NCBI GenBank assembly: GCA_027061855.1
Contig: JAMOVT010000080.1
Span: 1 to 64,000, forward strand
DNA: 64,000 nucleotides
Direction: 5' to 3'
Origin: Flavobacteriales bacterium
GTDB lineage: Bacteria > Bacteroidota > Bacteroidia > Flavobacteriales > Flavobacteriaceae
Shown here: positions 9,868 to 17,908 of the stretch, piece after piece
Numbering within the stretch: position 1 is the stretch's first letter
Layout of the letters: the number at the start of each line of letters is the position of its first letter
Made by a program: the position numbers and the translations under genes
Notes under the pieces: generated by a model
The model's input: only the letters and a program-made list of their open reading frames with translations
Databases searched by the model: none
Told to the model about the DNA's origin: nothing

Positions 9868-12800
9868 TTATTTAATAATTAGTTTGGAAACCATAATACC
9901 TTTATCAGTTTTTACATAAACAAAATAAATTCCTTTTGCAAGGTTTGAAATATTATAGTTTTTTTCCTTTATAAACATCCCTACCAAATTACCAAAAACA
10001 TCATAAATTTTAACATCTTTTATTCTATTTTCTGTTTGTATGTTAAAGCTTCCTTTCGTGGGGTTAGGATAAATAATAAAATTGGTAAAATTGTCCACCT
10101 CTTCAACGTCCAAAGCCTCACATTCTTCTTGGGTTTCTACAAATGTTGAAGTGGGATCAATAGAAGTCCAATTTGCTGTACTCCAAGCGGCATCATCTAC
10201 AAAAATACAAGTTAGGTTGGGATTTCTAACAGCAACAAATTCACTAATATTTGCATTATTTCCATTTCTTACATCTAAACTTGTTAATTGATTATCTTGA
10301 CAGTGCAATTTAGTTAAAGCTGTATTTGTCGAGAGATCCAAACCGGTTAATTGATTATCTACGCACCATAAAAAAGTTAAAGACGTATTTGCCGAAACAT
10401 CCAAATTTGTTAACTGATTATTGCCGCATGATAAATGAGTCAAAGCTGTATTTGCTGAAACATCCAAAGCGCTTAATTGATTAGAAGAGCAACTCAAACG
10501 CCTTAAAGCTGTATTGGCTGAAACATCCAAAGCGCTTAATTGATTAGAATAGCAACTCAAATGCCTTAAAGCTGTATTGGCTGAAACATCCAAACTTGTT
10601 AATTGGTTACCTGAACAATATAAAACAGTTAAAGCTGTATTTGCCGAAACATCCAAAGTGGTTAATTGATTAGAATAACAATACAATTCAGTTAAAGACG
10701 TATTTGCAGAGAAATCCAAACTTGTTAATTGATTTTGAGAGCACCCCAAATGCTTTAAAGCAGTAAAATCTTGAATGCCTGTTAAATCTTTTATGTTTTT
10801 ATTACTTATGCTTAATGAAATTACACCCTTGATATTTACGGTAGGAACGGTTCCGTCCGGGGTACCGGTGTCATACCCCAAATCAATAAGTGCTTGTTCA
10901 AAATTTGTATCGGGAATACTTGTTGTTGCTGTTTGTAAAGCCTCACATTCAGCTTGTGTTTCTACAAATGTTGAAGTGGGATCAATATGTGTCCATTTCG
11001 CTGTACTCCAGGAGGCATCATCTACAAAAATACAAGTTAGGTTGGGATTATTAGTGGCACCAAAATAAATTATATTTTCATTATTACCATTTCTCATATC
11101 CAAGCTTGTTAATTGATTATCATTGCAGGATAATTCAGTCAAAGCTGTATTTGACGAAACATCCAAAGCGGTTAACTGATTTTGATAACACAACAATTCG
11201 GTTAAAGACGTATTTGTTGAAACATCTAAACTTATTAACTGATTTTGATAGCATTGTAATTCAGTTAAAGACGTAATTGTTGAAACATCCAAAGAGGTTA
11301 ATTGATTTGAATAACACTGCAATTCAGTTAAAGACATATTTGCCGAAACATCCAAAGCGGTTAATTGATTTGAATTACACCATAATTTAATTAAAGACGT
11401 ATTTGGTGAAACATCCAAAGCGGTTAACTGATTACTATCGCAATATAAATGAGTTAAAGATGTATTTGCCGAAACATCCAAAGCGGTTAATTGATTATTG
11501 CCGCATGATAAATGAGTCAAAGATGTATTTGCCGAAACATCCAAACTTGTTAACTGATTTTTATAACAATACAATTCAGTTAAAGAAGCATTTGCCGAAA
11601 CATCCAAAGCGGTTAATTGATTATTGCCGCATGATAAATGAGTCAAAGCTGTATTTGCCGAAACATCCAAAGCGGTTAATTGATTATAAGAGCAACTCAA
11701 ATCCCTTAAAGCTGTATTTGACGAAACATCCAAACTTGTTAATTGATTTTCATAACAATACAATCCAGTTAAAGAAGCATTTGCCGAAACATCCAAAGCG
11801 GTTAATTTATTTTGAGAGCATTTCAATTTAGTTAAAGACGGATTTGCCGAAACATCCAAACTTGTTAACTGATTTTTATAACAATACAATCCAGTTAAAG
11901 AAGCATTTGCCGAGATATCTAAATTTGTCAATTGATTATTTCCGCAATATAAACGAGTCAAAGCTGTATTTGCCGAAACATCCAAAGCGGTTAATCGGTT
12001 AATTCCACAATATAATTCAGTTAGAGCTGTATTTGTTGAAATATCCAAATTGGTTAATTTGTTATAAGAACAAACCAAATTAGTTAAAGCGGTATTTGCC
12101 GAAACATCCAAATCGGTTAATTTATTTTGAGAGCAATTCAATTCAGTTAAAGATGTAAAATCTTGAATACCTGTTAAATCACTTATATTTTTATTAGGTA
12201 TAATTAATGAAATTACCCCCTTGATATTTGCAGTAGGAACGGTTCCGTCCGGGGTACCGGTGTCGTAACCCAAATCAATAAGTGCTTGTTCAAAATTTGC
12301 ATCTGGAATACTTGTTGTTTGCAAAGCCTCACATTCCGCTTGGGTTTCTACAAATGTTGAAGTGGAATCAATATTTGTCCAATGTGCAGTACTCCAAGCC
12401 GCATCATCTACAAAAATACATGTTAAATCGGGATTATTAGTGGTAACAAAATAAGTAATATTTGTATTATTTCCGTTTCTTACGTCCAAACTTGTTAATT
12501 GGTTACCGGAGCACCATAAAGTAGTTAAAGACGTATTTGCCGAGACATCCAAAGTTGTTAACTGATTTGAATAACACCGCAATTCAGACAAAGCAGTGTT
12601 TGCCGAAACATCCAAAGCGATTAATTGATTTTGATAGCATTGCAATTCAGATAAAGACGTATTTGCCGATATATCTAAACTTGTCAATTGATTATTTCCG
12701 CAATATAAACGAGTCAAAGCTGTATTTGCCGAAATATCCAAACCGGATAATTGGTTACCAGAACACCATAAAAAAGTTAAAGCTGTATTGGCTACATTCA

Positions 12801-13506
12801 AATTTGTTAATTGATTATTATAACAATACAAATTAGTCAACGCTGTATTAGCCGAGACATCCAAACCGGTTAATTGATTAGAATTACAACTCAATGTAGT
12901 TAAATTTGTATTGGCCAAAACATCTATGCTTGTTAATTGATTATCAGAACACCACAATTCGGTTAAAGACGTATTTGTTGAAACATCTATACCGGTTAAT
13001 TGATTGGAATTACAACTCAACTTAATTAAAGAGGTATTTGCTGAAACATCTAAACCGGTTAATTGATTATTAGAGCATTGCAATTCAGTTAAAGCAGTAT
13101 TGGCTGAAACGTCTAAACTAGTCAATTGATTATTAGAACACCATAACTCGGTTAAAGACGTATTTGTAGAAATATCCAAATTTGTTAATTGGTTATAAGA
13201 ACAATACAAACGAGTTAAAGCGGTATTTGCCGAGACATCCAAACTTGTTAATTGATTGTAATCACATTGCAATACAGTTAATGCTGTAAAATCTTGAATC
13301 CCGGTTAAATCACTAATATTTTTATAATTTAGGTTTAATGAAGTTACACTGCTAATATTTGCAGTAGGCACGGTTCCATCGGGTGAGCCTGTGTCGTAAC
13401 CCAAATCAATAAGTGCTTGTTCAAATTTAGTATCGGGAATACTTGTTGTTTGCGCAAATGAGTTGACACTAACAAGTAAAAAAAGAATAATTGTAATTTT
13501 TTTCAT
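9868..13506 (-). CDS. Large secreted leucine-rich-repeat protein with T9SS sorting domain
   Basis: 1212-residue cell-surface protein. An N-terminal signal peptide (MKKITIILFLLVSVNSFA) is followed by three homologous blocks starting near residues 21, 397 and 860. Each block opens with a head module (TSIPDxxFEQALIDLGYDTG), continues with a run of 21-residue LRRs of the pattern LTxLDVSANTALTxLYCxxNQ, and closes with TCIFVDDAxWSTAxWTxID and an ETQAECEAL tail. I count 13, 17 and 8 repeat units (38 in all); one unit in block 1 is two residues short. The C-terminal 75 residues (IIYPNPTKGSF ... GIYFVYVKTDKGIMVSKLIIK) are a type A type IX secretion signal. Probably a surface adhesin or binding protein, with the ligand unknown. 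It faces opposite to both neighbours and lies between 32-nt direct repeats. Confidence 0.93.
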   Translation of the reverse strand: MKKITIILFLLVSVNSFAQTTSIPDTKFEQALIDLGYDTGSPDGTVPTANISSVTSLNLNYKNISDLTGIQDFTALTVLQCDYNQLTSLDVSANTALTRLYCSYNQLTNLDISTNTSLTELWCSNNQLTSLDVSANTALTELQCSNNQLTGLDVSANTSLIKLSCNSNQLTGIDVSTNTSLTELWCSDNQLTSIDVLANTNLTTLSCNSNQLTGLDVSANTALTNLYCYNNQLTNLNVANTALTFLWCSGNQLSGLDISANTALTRLYCGNNQLTSLDISANTSLSELQCYQNQLIALDVSANTALSELRCYSNQLTTLDVSANTSLTTLWCSGNQLTSLDVRNGNNTNITYFVTTNNPDLTCIFVDDAAWSTAHWTNIDSTSTFVETQAECEALQTTSIPDANFEQALIDLGYDTGTPDGTVPTANIKGVISLIIPNKNISDLTGIQDFTSLTELNCSQNKLTDLDVSANTALTNLVCSYNKLTNLDISTNTALTELYCGINRLTALDVSANTALTRLYCGNNQLTNLDISANASLTGLYCYKNQLTSLDVSANPSLTKLKCSQNKLTALDVSANASLTGLYCYENQLTSLDVSSNTALRDLSCSYNQLTALDVSANTALTHLSCGNNQLTALDVSANASLTELYCYKNQLTSLDVSANTSLTHLSCGNNQLTALDVSANTSLTHLYCDSNQLTALDVSPNTSLIKLWCNSNQLTALDVSANMSLTELQCYSNQLTSLDVSTITSLTELQCYQNQLISLDVSTNTSLTELLCYQNQLTALDVSSNTALTELSCNDNQLTSLDMRNGNNENIIYFGATNNPNLTCIFVDDASWSTAKWTHIDPTSTFVETQAECEALQTATTSIPDTNFEQALIDLGYDTGTPDGTVPTVNIKGVISLSISNKNIKDLTGIQDFTALKHLGCSQNQLTSLDFSANTSLTELYCYSNQLTTLDVSANTALTVLYCSGNQLTSLDVSANTALRHLSCYSNQLSALDVSANTALRRLSCSSNQLSALDVSANTALTHLSCGNNQLTNLDVSANTSLTFLWCVDNQLTGLDLSTNTALTKLHCQDNQLTSLDVRNGNNANISEFVAVRNPNLTCIFVDDAAWSTANWTSIDPTSTFVETQEECEALDVEEVDNFTNFIIYPNPTKGSFNIQTENRIKDVKIYDVFGNLVGMFIKEKNYNISNLAKGIYFVYVKTDKGIMVSKLIIK
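9950..13450 (-). repeat. 63-bp tandem repeat array coding the LRR units
   Basis: Within the LRR gene the DNA repeats with a 63-base period (21 codons), about 38 units in three runs separated by the head and tail modules. Some neighbouring units are nearly identical at DNA level, which suggests recent slippage or unequal recombination and makes the copy number prone to vary or to be mis-assembled. Confidence 0.85.
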
Positions 13507-13568
13507 GAATTTTTGTTTTAATTGCTATATTTCAGAGAATTGTTTAACATATGAGTTATTTTGTTCGC

Positions 13569-13576
13569 CAAATATA
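13569..13576 (-). promoter_or_regulatory. -7 element (TATATTTG) for the LRR gene
   Basis: On the minus strand TATATTTG matches TAnnTTTG, 62 bases upstream of the LRR start codon. The -33 box is weak. It sits in the divergent gap shared with the aromatic operon leader. Confidence 0.45.
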
Positions 13577-13660
13577 ATAATTTATTTTATAATCATTATA
13601 TTTTTGTTTAAATAAAAAATTTATTAAGCTTAAACAATTAAAAATGAGAAAACAAAGAGA

Positions 13661-13692
13661 AAGAAAAAAATATCAAAAAAGTTTTTAATTAA
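13661..13692 (+). repeat. 32-nt direct repeat, copy 2 (upstream of the aromatic operon)
   Basis: Exact second copy of the ktrA/trkA 3' end, in the same orientation, non-coding here. It ends 10 bases before the -7 element of the aromatic operon. Before any insertion, the RCK gene would have been followed directly by this promoter region. Confidence 0.9.
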
Positions 13693-13702
13693 AAAAATTA
13701 TA

Positions 13703-13710
13703 TATATTTG
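13703..13710 (+). promoter_or_regulatory. -7 element (TATATTTG) of the aromatic amino acid operon
   Basis: Match to TAnnTTTG. A transcript starting some 6-8 bases downstream would begin about 12 bases before the leader peptide ATG at 13729. The -33 region would fall in the AT-rich end of the 32-nt repeat and has no clear TTG. Confidence 0.55.
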
Positions 13711-13728
13711 TAGGCAGAAAGAAACATT

Positions 13729-13797
13729 ATGCAATTATTCAACACATATTTTAGCTTCTATTTTTACTTTTATTTTACAGTAAAAGAAAGGGCTTGA
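13729..13797 (+). CDS. Phe/Tyr-rich leader peptide of the aromatic operon (attenuator peptide)
   Basis: A 22-codon ORF, ATG to TGA, too short for ordinary gene callers. It begins MQLFNTYFSFYFYFYF and ends TVKERA. Six residues are Phe and four are Tyr; nine of the ten residues at positions 7-16 are aromatic, and there is no Trp. It lies just after the predicted promoter and just before competing hairpins and the pheA operon, exactly where an attenuation control peptide is expected. Ribosome stalling on UUU/UUC and UAU/UAC when charged tRNA-Phe or tRNA-Tyr runs low would be the sensor. Its product is unlikely to have any function of its own. The inference rests on composition, position and RNA pairing; translation has not been shown. 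Confidence 0.85.
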   Translation: MQLFNTYFSFYFYFYFTVKERA

Positions 13798-13837
13798 TAT
13801 GTGTAAACTTTAATCGATAAATTTTAATCTAAGCCCT
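13789..13837 (+). promoter_or_regulatory. Antiterminator pairing of the Phe/Tyr attenuator
   Basis: AGGGCTT at 13789-13795, which overlaps the last sense codons and the stop of the leader peptide, is a perfect 7-base complement of AAGCCCT at 13831-13837. AAGCCCT is also the 5' arm of the terminator hairpin, so the two structures exclude each other. A ribosome that finishes the peptide sits on AGGGCTT and leaves the terminator free to form. A ribosome stalled in the aromatic run leaves AGGGCTT free to pair and blocks the terminator. Confidence 0.75.
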
Positions 13838-13856
13838 GTTTTAACGGGGCTTTTTT
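13831..13856 (+). terminator. Attenuator terminator upstream of pheA
   Basis: AAGCCCTGTT / AACGGGGCTT hairpin, about 9-10 bp with one G-U pair and a very short loop, followed by six T residues. It ends 11 bases before the pheA ATG, between promoter and first structural gene, so it is a regulatory terminator and not the end of an upstream gene (the LRR gene is on the other strand). Confidence 0.85.
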
Positions 13857-13867
13857 AATATAAGTAT

Positions 13868-14683
13868 ATGAAAATAGGAATACAAGGTAGTGAAGGCTCC
13901 TTTCATTATGAAGTAGCCACTAAACTTTTCGGCAAAGAGAACGAATTTGTGGAATGTATGGATTTTAATGATATTCCCGCCTTGCTGAAATCCGGAGAGA
14001 TTGACAAAGGAATTATGGCTGTGGAAAATACCATCGCCGGAGCTATTCTGCCGAATTATTCATTGATAGATGAATATGATTTACATATTTGCGGAGAATA
14101 TTATTTACCCATCGAGCATCATTTAATGGCTCTGCCGGGACAAAAAATCGAAAATATACGTGAAGTATGGAGTCACCCCATGGCTTTGCTGCAATGCCGG
14201 AAATTTTTACGTAAGCATCCGCATATAAAAATAGTGGAAGAAAAAGATACGGCCGAGATGGCCAAGATTATCCAGCAAAAAAATCTCGATGGTATTGCCG
14301 CAATTGCCGGTTATGAGGCGGCCAAAATTTATGAATTGGAAATCATAGCCGAGAGCATCCAAACCAATAAAATAAATGCTACCAGATTTGTGGTTTTGGA
14401 CATGCATAATGGGAATTCCACTCAAAATTTTGATAAATCATCAATTCGTTTTAAACTTTCCCACCAACCGGGAAGCCTTTTGCAAATCTTACAAATTTTT
14501 AAAGATCACGGATTGAATATGAGTAAAATACAATCGGTTCCTATTATCAATAAACCTTGGGAATATGCCTTTTTTGCCGATTTATTAATCAAAGACAAAG
14601 AACAATACCAATTGGCGATGTATAAAGTGGCTCAACAAGCAGTGGAATTGAAAATTTTAGGAGAATATAAAAACGGAAAATAA
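13868..14683 (+). CDS. pheA: Prephenate dehydratase
   Basis: Converts prephenate to phenylpyruvate for Phe synthesis. 271 residues: a PDT domain (GSEGSFHYEVA, GIMAVENTIAGAI, the catalytic-region motif NATRFVVLD) and a C-terminal ACT domain from about residue 195 (RFKLSHQPGSLLQILQIFKDHGLN). No chorismate mutase is fused here; that activity is on the DAHP synthase in the same operon. The usual Phe-binding ESRP motif of the ACT domain reads QSVP, so allosteric behaviour may differ from the enterobacterial enzyme. First structural gene after the attenuator. Confidence 0.95.
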   Translation: MKIGIQGSEGSFHYEVATKLFGKENEFVECMDFNDIPALLKSGEIDKGIMAVENTIAGAILPNYSLIDEYDLHICGEYYLPIEHHLMALPGQKIENIREVWSHPMALLQCRKFLRKHPHIKIVEEKDTAEMAKIIQQKNLDGIAAIAGYEAAKIYELEIIAESIQTNKINATRFVVLDMHNGNSTQNFDKSSIRFKLSHQPGSLLQILQIFKDHGLNMSKIQSVPIINKPWEYAFFADLLIKDKEQYQLAMYKVAQQAVELKILGEYKNGK

Positions 14684-14684
14684 A

Positions 14685-15827
14685 ATGATTATAGAAGCGG
14701 AAAGAATACAATTTATAAGGGAATATTATTTTTCAAAAAAATTAAGAGAAATTTCAGAAATGATCCGGCAGGGATTGGATATTATCAATCTGGGAATTGG
14801 CAGTCCGGATTTACCGCCGGCCCAAGAGATAATTAGTACGCTGCAAGAAACGGCTTCCCTGACTACTTCTCATGGATATCAATCTTATAGAGGAACGGAT
14901 GAATTGCGACAAGCTTTTGCGCATTTTTATAAAAAATATTACAGGACTTCTCTAAATCCCAAAACACAAATTTTACCCTTAACAGGCTCAAAAGAAGGCA
15001 TTATGCATCTTTCCATGGCTTTTATTAATCCCGGAGATTCAGTCCTAATCCCCGATCCCGGGTATATGACCTATACATCAGCCACACTATTAGCCGGAGG
15101 AACTCCCGTTTATTACGATTTAACACCTGAAAATGAATATTTACCGGACTTTGATGAATTGGAAAAATTGGATTTGCAAAAAGCGAAAATTATGTGGGTA
15201 AACTATCCGCATATGCCCACCGGTGCCAAAGCAACCTCAGAGCTTTTTAGAAACTTGGCCGAATTTGGAAAAAAGCATAATATATTGATAGTGAATGACA
15301 ATCCATATAGTTTTATTTTGAATGAGAATCCGATGAGTTTATTAAGTTTTTCGACTGATTTTGAGTATATAATGGAACTCAACTCTTTGAGTAAATCGCA
15401 TAATATGGCCGGATGGAGAATCGGAATGCTGGCCGGAAAAAAAGATTATATCGATGCGGTAATGAAATTCAAAAGCAATATGGATAGCGGAATGTTTCTC
15501 GGTTTACAAAAAGCCGCGATAACAGCTTTGAATATGGATAAGCAGTGGTTTGACCAACAAAACAAAATTTACAAGGAAAGAAAAACCATTGCAATTAAAA
15601 TATATAATAAATTGAAAATAAGATATAATCCGGAGCAAAACGGTATGTTTTTATGGGGAAAATTACCCGGTGGAATAACTTCGGAAGTATTTACAGATAA
15701 ATTATTAAAAGAAAAAAATATTTTTCTGGCTCCCGGATTTATTTTTGGTAAAAACGGAAAAGAATATGTGCGTTTGAGTTTGACAAATAGCACCGAAGAT
15801 TTAACAAAAGCACTTAATAGATTATAA
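14685..15827 (+). CDS. Class I/II PLP aminotransferase (aromatic amino acid operon)
   Basis: PLP enzyme of 380 residues, aspartate aminotransferase fold type I. Visible motifs are NLGIGSPDLPP near the N-terminus, PLTGSKEGIMHL, the VNDNPYSFIL substrate and cofactor region, and the PLP-lysine motif SLSKSHNMAGWRIG. Its position between pheA and tyrA suggests it transaminates phenylpyruvate, hydroxyphenylpyruvate or prephenate to finish Phe and Tyr synthesis. The exact substrate cannot be read from sequence. It starts one base after the pheA stop. Confidence 0.88.
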   Translation: MIIEAERIQFIREYYFSKKLREISEMIRQGLDIINLGIGSPDLPPAQEIISTLQETASLTTSHGYQSYRGTDELRQAFAHFYKKYYRTSLNPKTQILPLTGSKEGIMHLSMAFINPGDSVLIPDPGYMTYTSATLLAGGTPVYYDLTPENEYLPDFDELEKLDLQKAKIMWVNYPHMPTGAKATSELFRNLAEFGKKHNILIVNDNPYSFILNENPMSLLSFSTDFEYIMELNSLSKSHNMAGWRIGMLAGKKDYIDAVMKFKSNMDSGMFLGLQKAAITALNMDKQWFDQQNKIYKERKTIAIKIYNKLKIRYNPEQNGMFLWGKLPGGITSEVFTDKLLKEKNIFLAPGFIFGKNGKEYVRLSLTNSTEDLTKALNRL

Positions 15828-15831
15828 GATT

Positions 15832-16677
15832 ATGAAAGTAGGAATTATCGGATTGGGATTGATAGGCGGCTCCTTTGCTTTAAGCCTGAAAAAGAAAGAA
15901 GGATATAAAATATATGGCAGTGATAAATATCATTATGACCTAGCAATATCCCTTGGATTAATAGATGAAAAACTGACGGATGCTAATCTTTCTCAAATGG
16001 ATATAGTTCTCATTGCCACTCCTGTCGATACGATTGGGAAAATAGGAAATGATATTTTGGATAAAATTTCTGCCGATACCTTAGTAATGGATGCAGGATC
16101 CATAAAGCACAAAATAGCCCGGGAAATTTCCAAGCATCCCCGAAGAAAAAACTTCCTTCTCTCCCACCCCATTGCAGGAACGGAATACTCAGGTCCCGAA
16201 GCGGCATTTTCCAATTTATTCGCCCACAAAATAAATATCTTTTGTGATGTAGATGATACAGATCCTGATCTCTTAAAAAGCGGATATAAAATAATGAAAC
16301 TTTTACAAATGAAAACCATTGAAATGGATAGTTATGAACACGACCGGCATATTGCTTATGTCTCTCATCTATCTCATATCAGTTCATTTATGCTTGGAAA
16401 AACCGTGATGGACTTGGAAAAAGACGAAAAAAATATTTTTGATATGGCAGGAAGCGGATTTGCATCCACCGTTCGGTTGGCCAAAAGTTCTCCCGATACC
16501 TGGACACCCATTTTTATGGAAAACAAAGAAAATATTTTGCAATCCTTGAATGAATATATCCAAAATCTGGACTATTTAAGAAAAAATTTGGAAGAGGATA
16601 ATTCAGAAGCCATTTATAAGCAATTAAAAAAAATAAATCATATAAAAACAATCATAGATAAATTGGAAAAATCATGA
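15832..16677 (+). CDS. tyrA: Prephenate dehydrogenase
   Basis: Oxidative decarboxylation of prephenate to 4-hydroxyphenylpyruvate for Tyr. 281 residues: Rossmann nucleotide site GIIGLGLIGGSFAL, then SHPIAGTEYSGPEAAF and the HIAYVSHLSHISSF helix with the conserved histidines. No fused chorismate mutase or ACT domain. It starts 4 bases after the aminotransferase stop, and its end overlaps the next gene by 4 bases (ATGA), a translational coupling arrangement. Confidence 0.94.
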   Translation: MKVGIIGLGLIGGSFALSLKKKEGYKIYGSDKYHYDLAISLGLIDEKLTDANLSQMDIVLIATPVDTIGKIGNDILDKISADTLVMDAGSIKHKIAREISKHPRRKNFLLSHPIAGTEYSGPEAAFSNLFAHKINIFCDVDDTDPDLLKSGYKIMKLLQMKTIEMDSYEHDRHIAYVSHLSHISSFMLGKTVMDLEKDEKNIFDMAGSGFASTVRLAKSSPDTWTPIFMENKENILQSLNEYIQNLDYLRKNLEEDNSEAIYKQLKKINHIKTIIDKLEKS

Positions 16678-17756
16678 ATACGGAAAAACATTTGGGAAAT
16701 TGGATAAAAGAAGTAGCGGGTGAATATCCATTGATGATCGCAGGCCCGTGCAGCGCCGAAACAGAAGAACAGGTCTTGGCAACGGCTCGTGAGATGAAAG
16801 ACAAACGCATACAAGTTTATCGTGCAGGGGTCTGGAAACCCCGCACGCGTCCCGGAAATTTTGAAGGACACGGAAAAAAAGCCTTGCCATGGCTCAAAAA
16901 AGTGAAAGAAGAAACCGGTATGAAAATCGCTATTGAAATTGCTAATGCCGAGCATGCTGCACTGGCTATGGAATATGATGTAGATATTTTATGGATTGGG
17001 GCACGAACAAGTGTAAATCCTTTTGCCGTTCAAGAAATTGCCGAAGCCATAAAGGGAACGGACAAAATTATTTTGATCAAAAACCCCATTAATCCCGACC
17101 TTGCTTTATGGATTGGTGCTGTGGAACGTTTTTATAAAATGGGAATAAAAAAATTAGGAGTTATTCACCGGGGATTTTCCAGTTTTCGTCCGGGAAATTA
17201 CCGGAATGATCCCCAATGGCAATTGGCTTTGGACTTTAAAACAAAATATCCAAATATTCCGATGATCATCGATCCTTCTCATATTTGCGGACGCAGGGAC
17301 TGCATACAGGATATGGCACAAAAAGCCTTGGATCTGAAATATGAAGGATTTATGATTGAAACACATATCAATCCCGATGAAGCTTGGAGCGATGCAAAAC
17401 AACAAGTTACTCCTGCCAGATTAACAGAAATCATTACTGCTTTATGTTTGAGAAAACAACAGTTTCAAGATCCGGTAGTCGTGGATCAAATTAATTTTTA
17501 CCGTAGTCAAATCGATGAGTTGGATAATGAATTATTGGAACTTTTATCCGAACGGATGAATTTGGCACAAAAAATCGGAGAGTTGAAAAAAGAAAAAAAT
17601 GTAGCTGTGCTTCAACGAAATCGTTGGGCCGAAATAATGGAAAAAGCCAAACAAAAAGGTGTATCCTTAGGTCTAAGTGAAAAATTTATCAACCGGATAT
17701 TTAATTCCATTCATCAGGAAAGTATTGATAATCAAGAGAAAATTCTTAATAGATAA
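16674..17756 (+). CDS. Bifunctional DAHP synthase / chorismate mutase
   Basis: Catalyses the first step of the shikimate pathway and the first Phe/Tyr-specific step. Residues 1 to about 265 are a type I-beta DAHP synthase related to KDO8P synthase (MIAGPCSAETEEQVLATA, YRAGVWKPRTRPGNFEG, MIIDPSHICGRRD). Residues about 270-360 are an AroQ-type chorismate mutase (RSQIDELDNELLELLSERM, then the KIGELKKEKN helix). This fusion is common in Bacteroidota, where the mutase can act as a prephenate-sensing regulatory domain. Last gene of the attenuated operon; no clear terminator follows. Confidence 0.94.
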   Translation: MNTEKHLGNWIKEVAGEYPLMIAGPCSAETEEQVLATAREMKDKRIQVYRAGVWKPRTRPGNFEGHGKKALPWLKKVKEETGMKIAIEIANAEHAALAMEYDVDILWIGARTSVNPFAVQEIAEAIKGTDKIILIKNPINPDLALWIGAVERFYKMGIKKLGVIHRGFSSFRPGNYRNDPQWQLALDFKTKYPNIPMIIDPSHICGRRDCIQDMAQKALDLKYEGFMIETHINPDEAWSDAKQQVTPARLTEIITALCLRKQQFQDPVVVDQINFYRSQIDELDNELLELLSERMNLAQKIGELKKEKNVAVLQRNRWAEIMEKAKQKGVSLGLSEKFINRIFNSIHQESIDNQEKILNR

Positions 17757-17880
17757 AAAAAATTAATATGGAACAACTTTATATGTCATGTCTTAATTTT
17801 ATAAAGTTATTAGAAACAATAAATATGAATCGAATAATAAATTAAATGATTTATGAAATGATTTTTAGAATAAAATTGAT

Positions 17881-17888
17881 TAAGTTTG
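17881..17888 (+). promoter_or_regulatory. -7 element (TAAGTTTG) for the nucleoside kinase gene
   Basis: TAAGTTTG fits TAnnTTTG and lies 20 bases before the ATG in the 152-base gap after the aromatic operon. No clear -33 TTG. The rest of the gap shows nothing else. Confidence 0.5.
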
Positions 17889-17908
17889 CATAACCAAAAT
17901 AACTGATT

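Noticed and set aside
11403-12836. Open frames on the plus strand rich in KHPKRL-type repeats (11403-11831 and 12537-12836)
   Set aside because: They are antisense shadows of the 63-bp LRR repeat; their repeats follow exactly from the coding strand, and the LRR frame has signal peptide and sorting domain.
9950-13450. Regular repeats that could suggest a CRISPR array or satellite
   Set aside because: The period is 63 bases with no unique spacers and it is fully explained by 21-residue LRR coding units.
9362-13692. Insertion sequence or integrative element as explanation of the direct repeats
   Set aside because: No transposase, integrase, terminal inverted repeats or tRNA at the ends; only the duplication itself supports an insertion.
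13729-13867. T-box or other riboswitch controlling pheA
   Set aside because: No T-box consensus or long structured leader; the roughly 150-nt leader is fully accounted for by the aromatic leader peptide and two exclusive hairpins.
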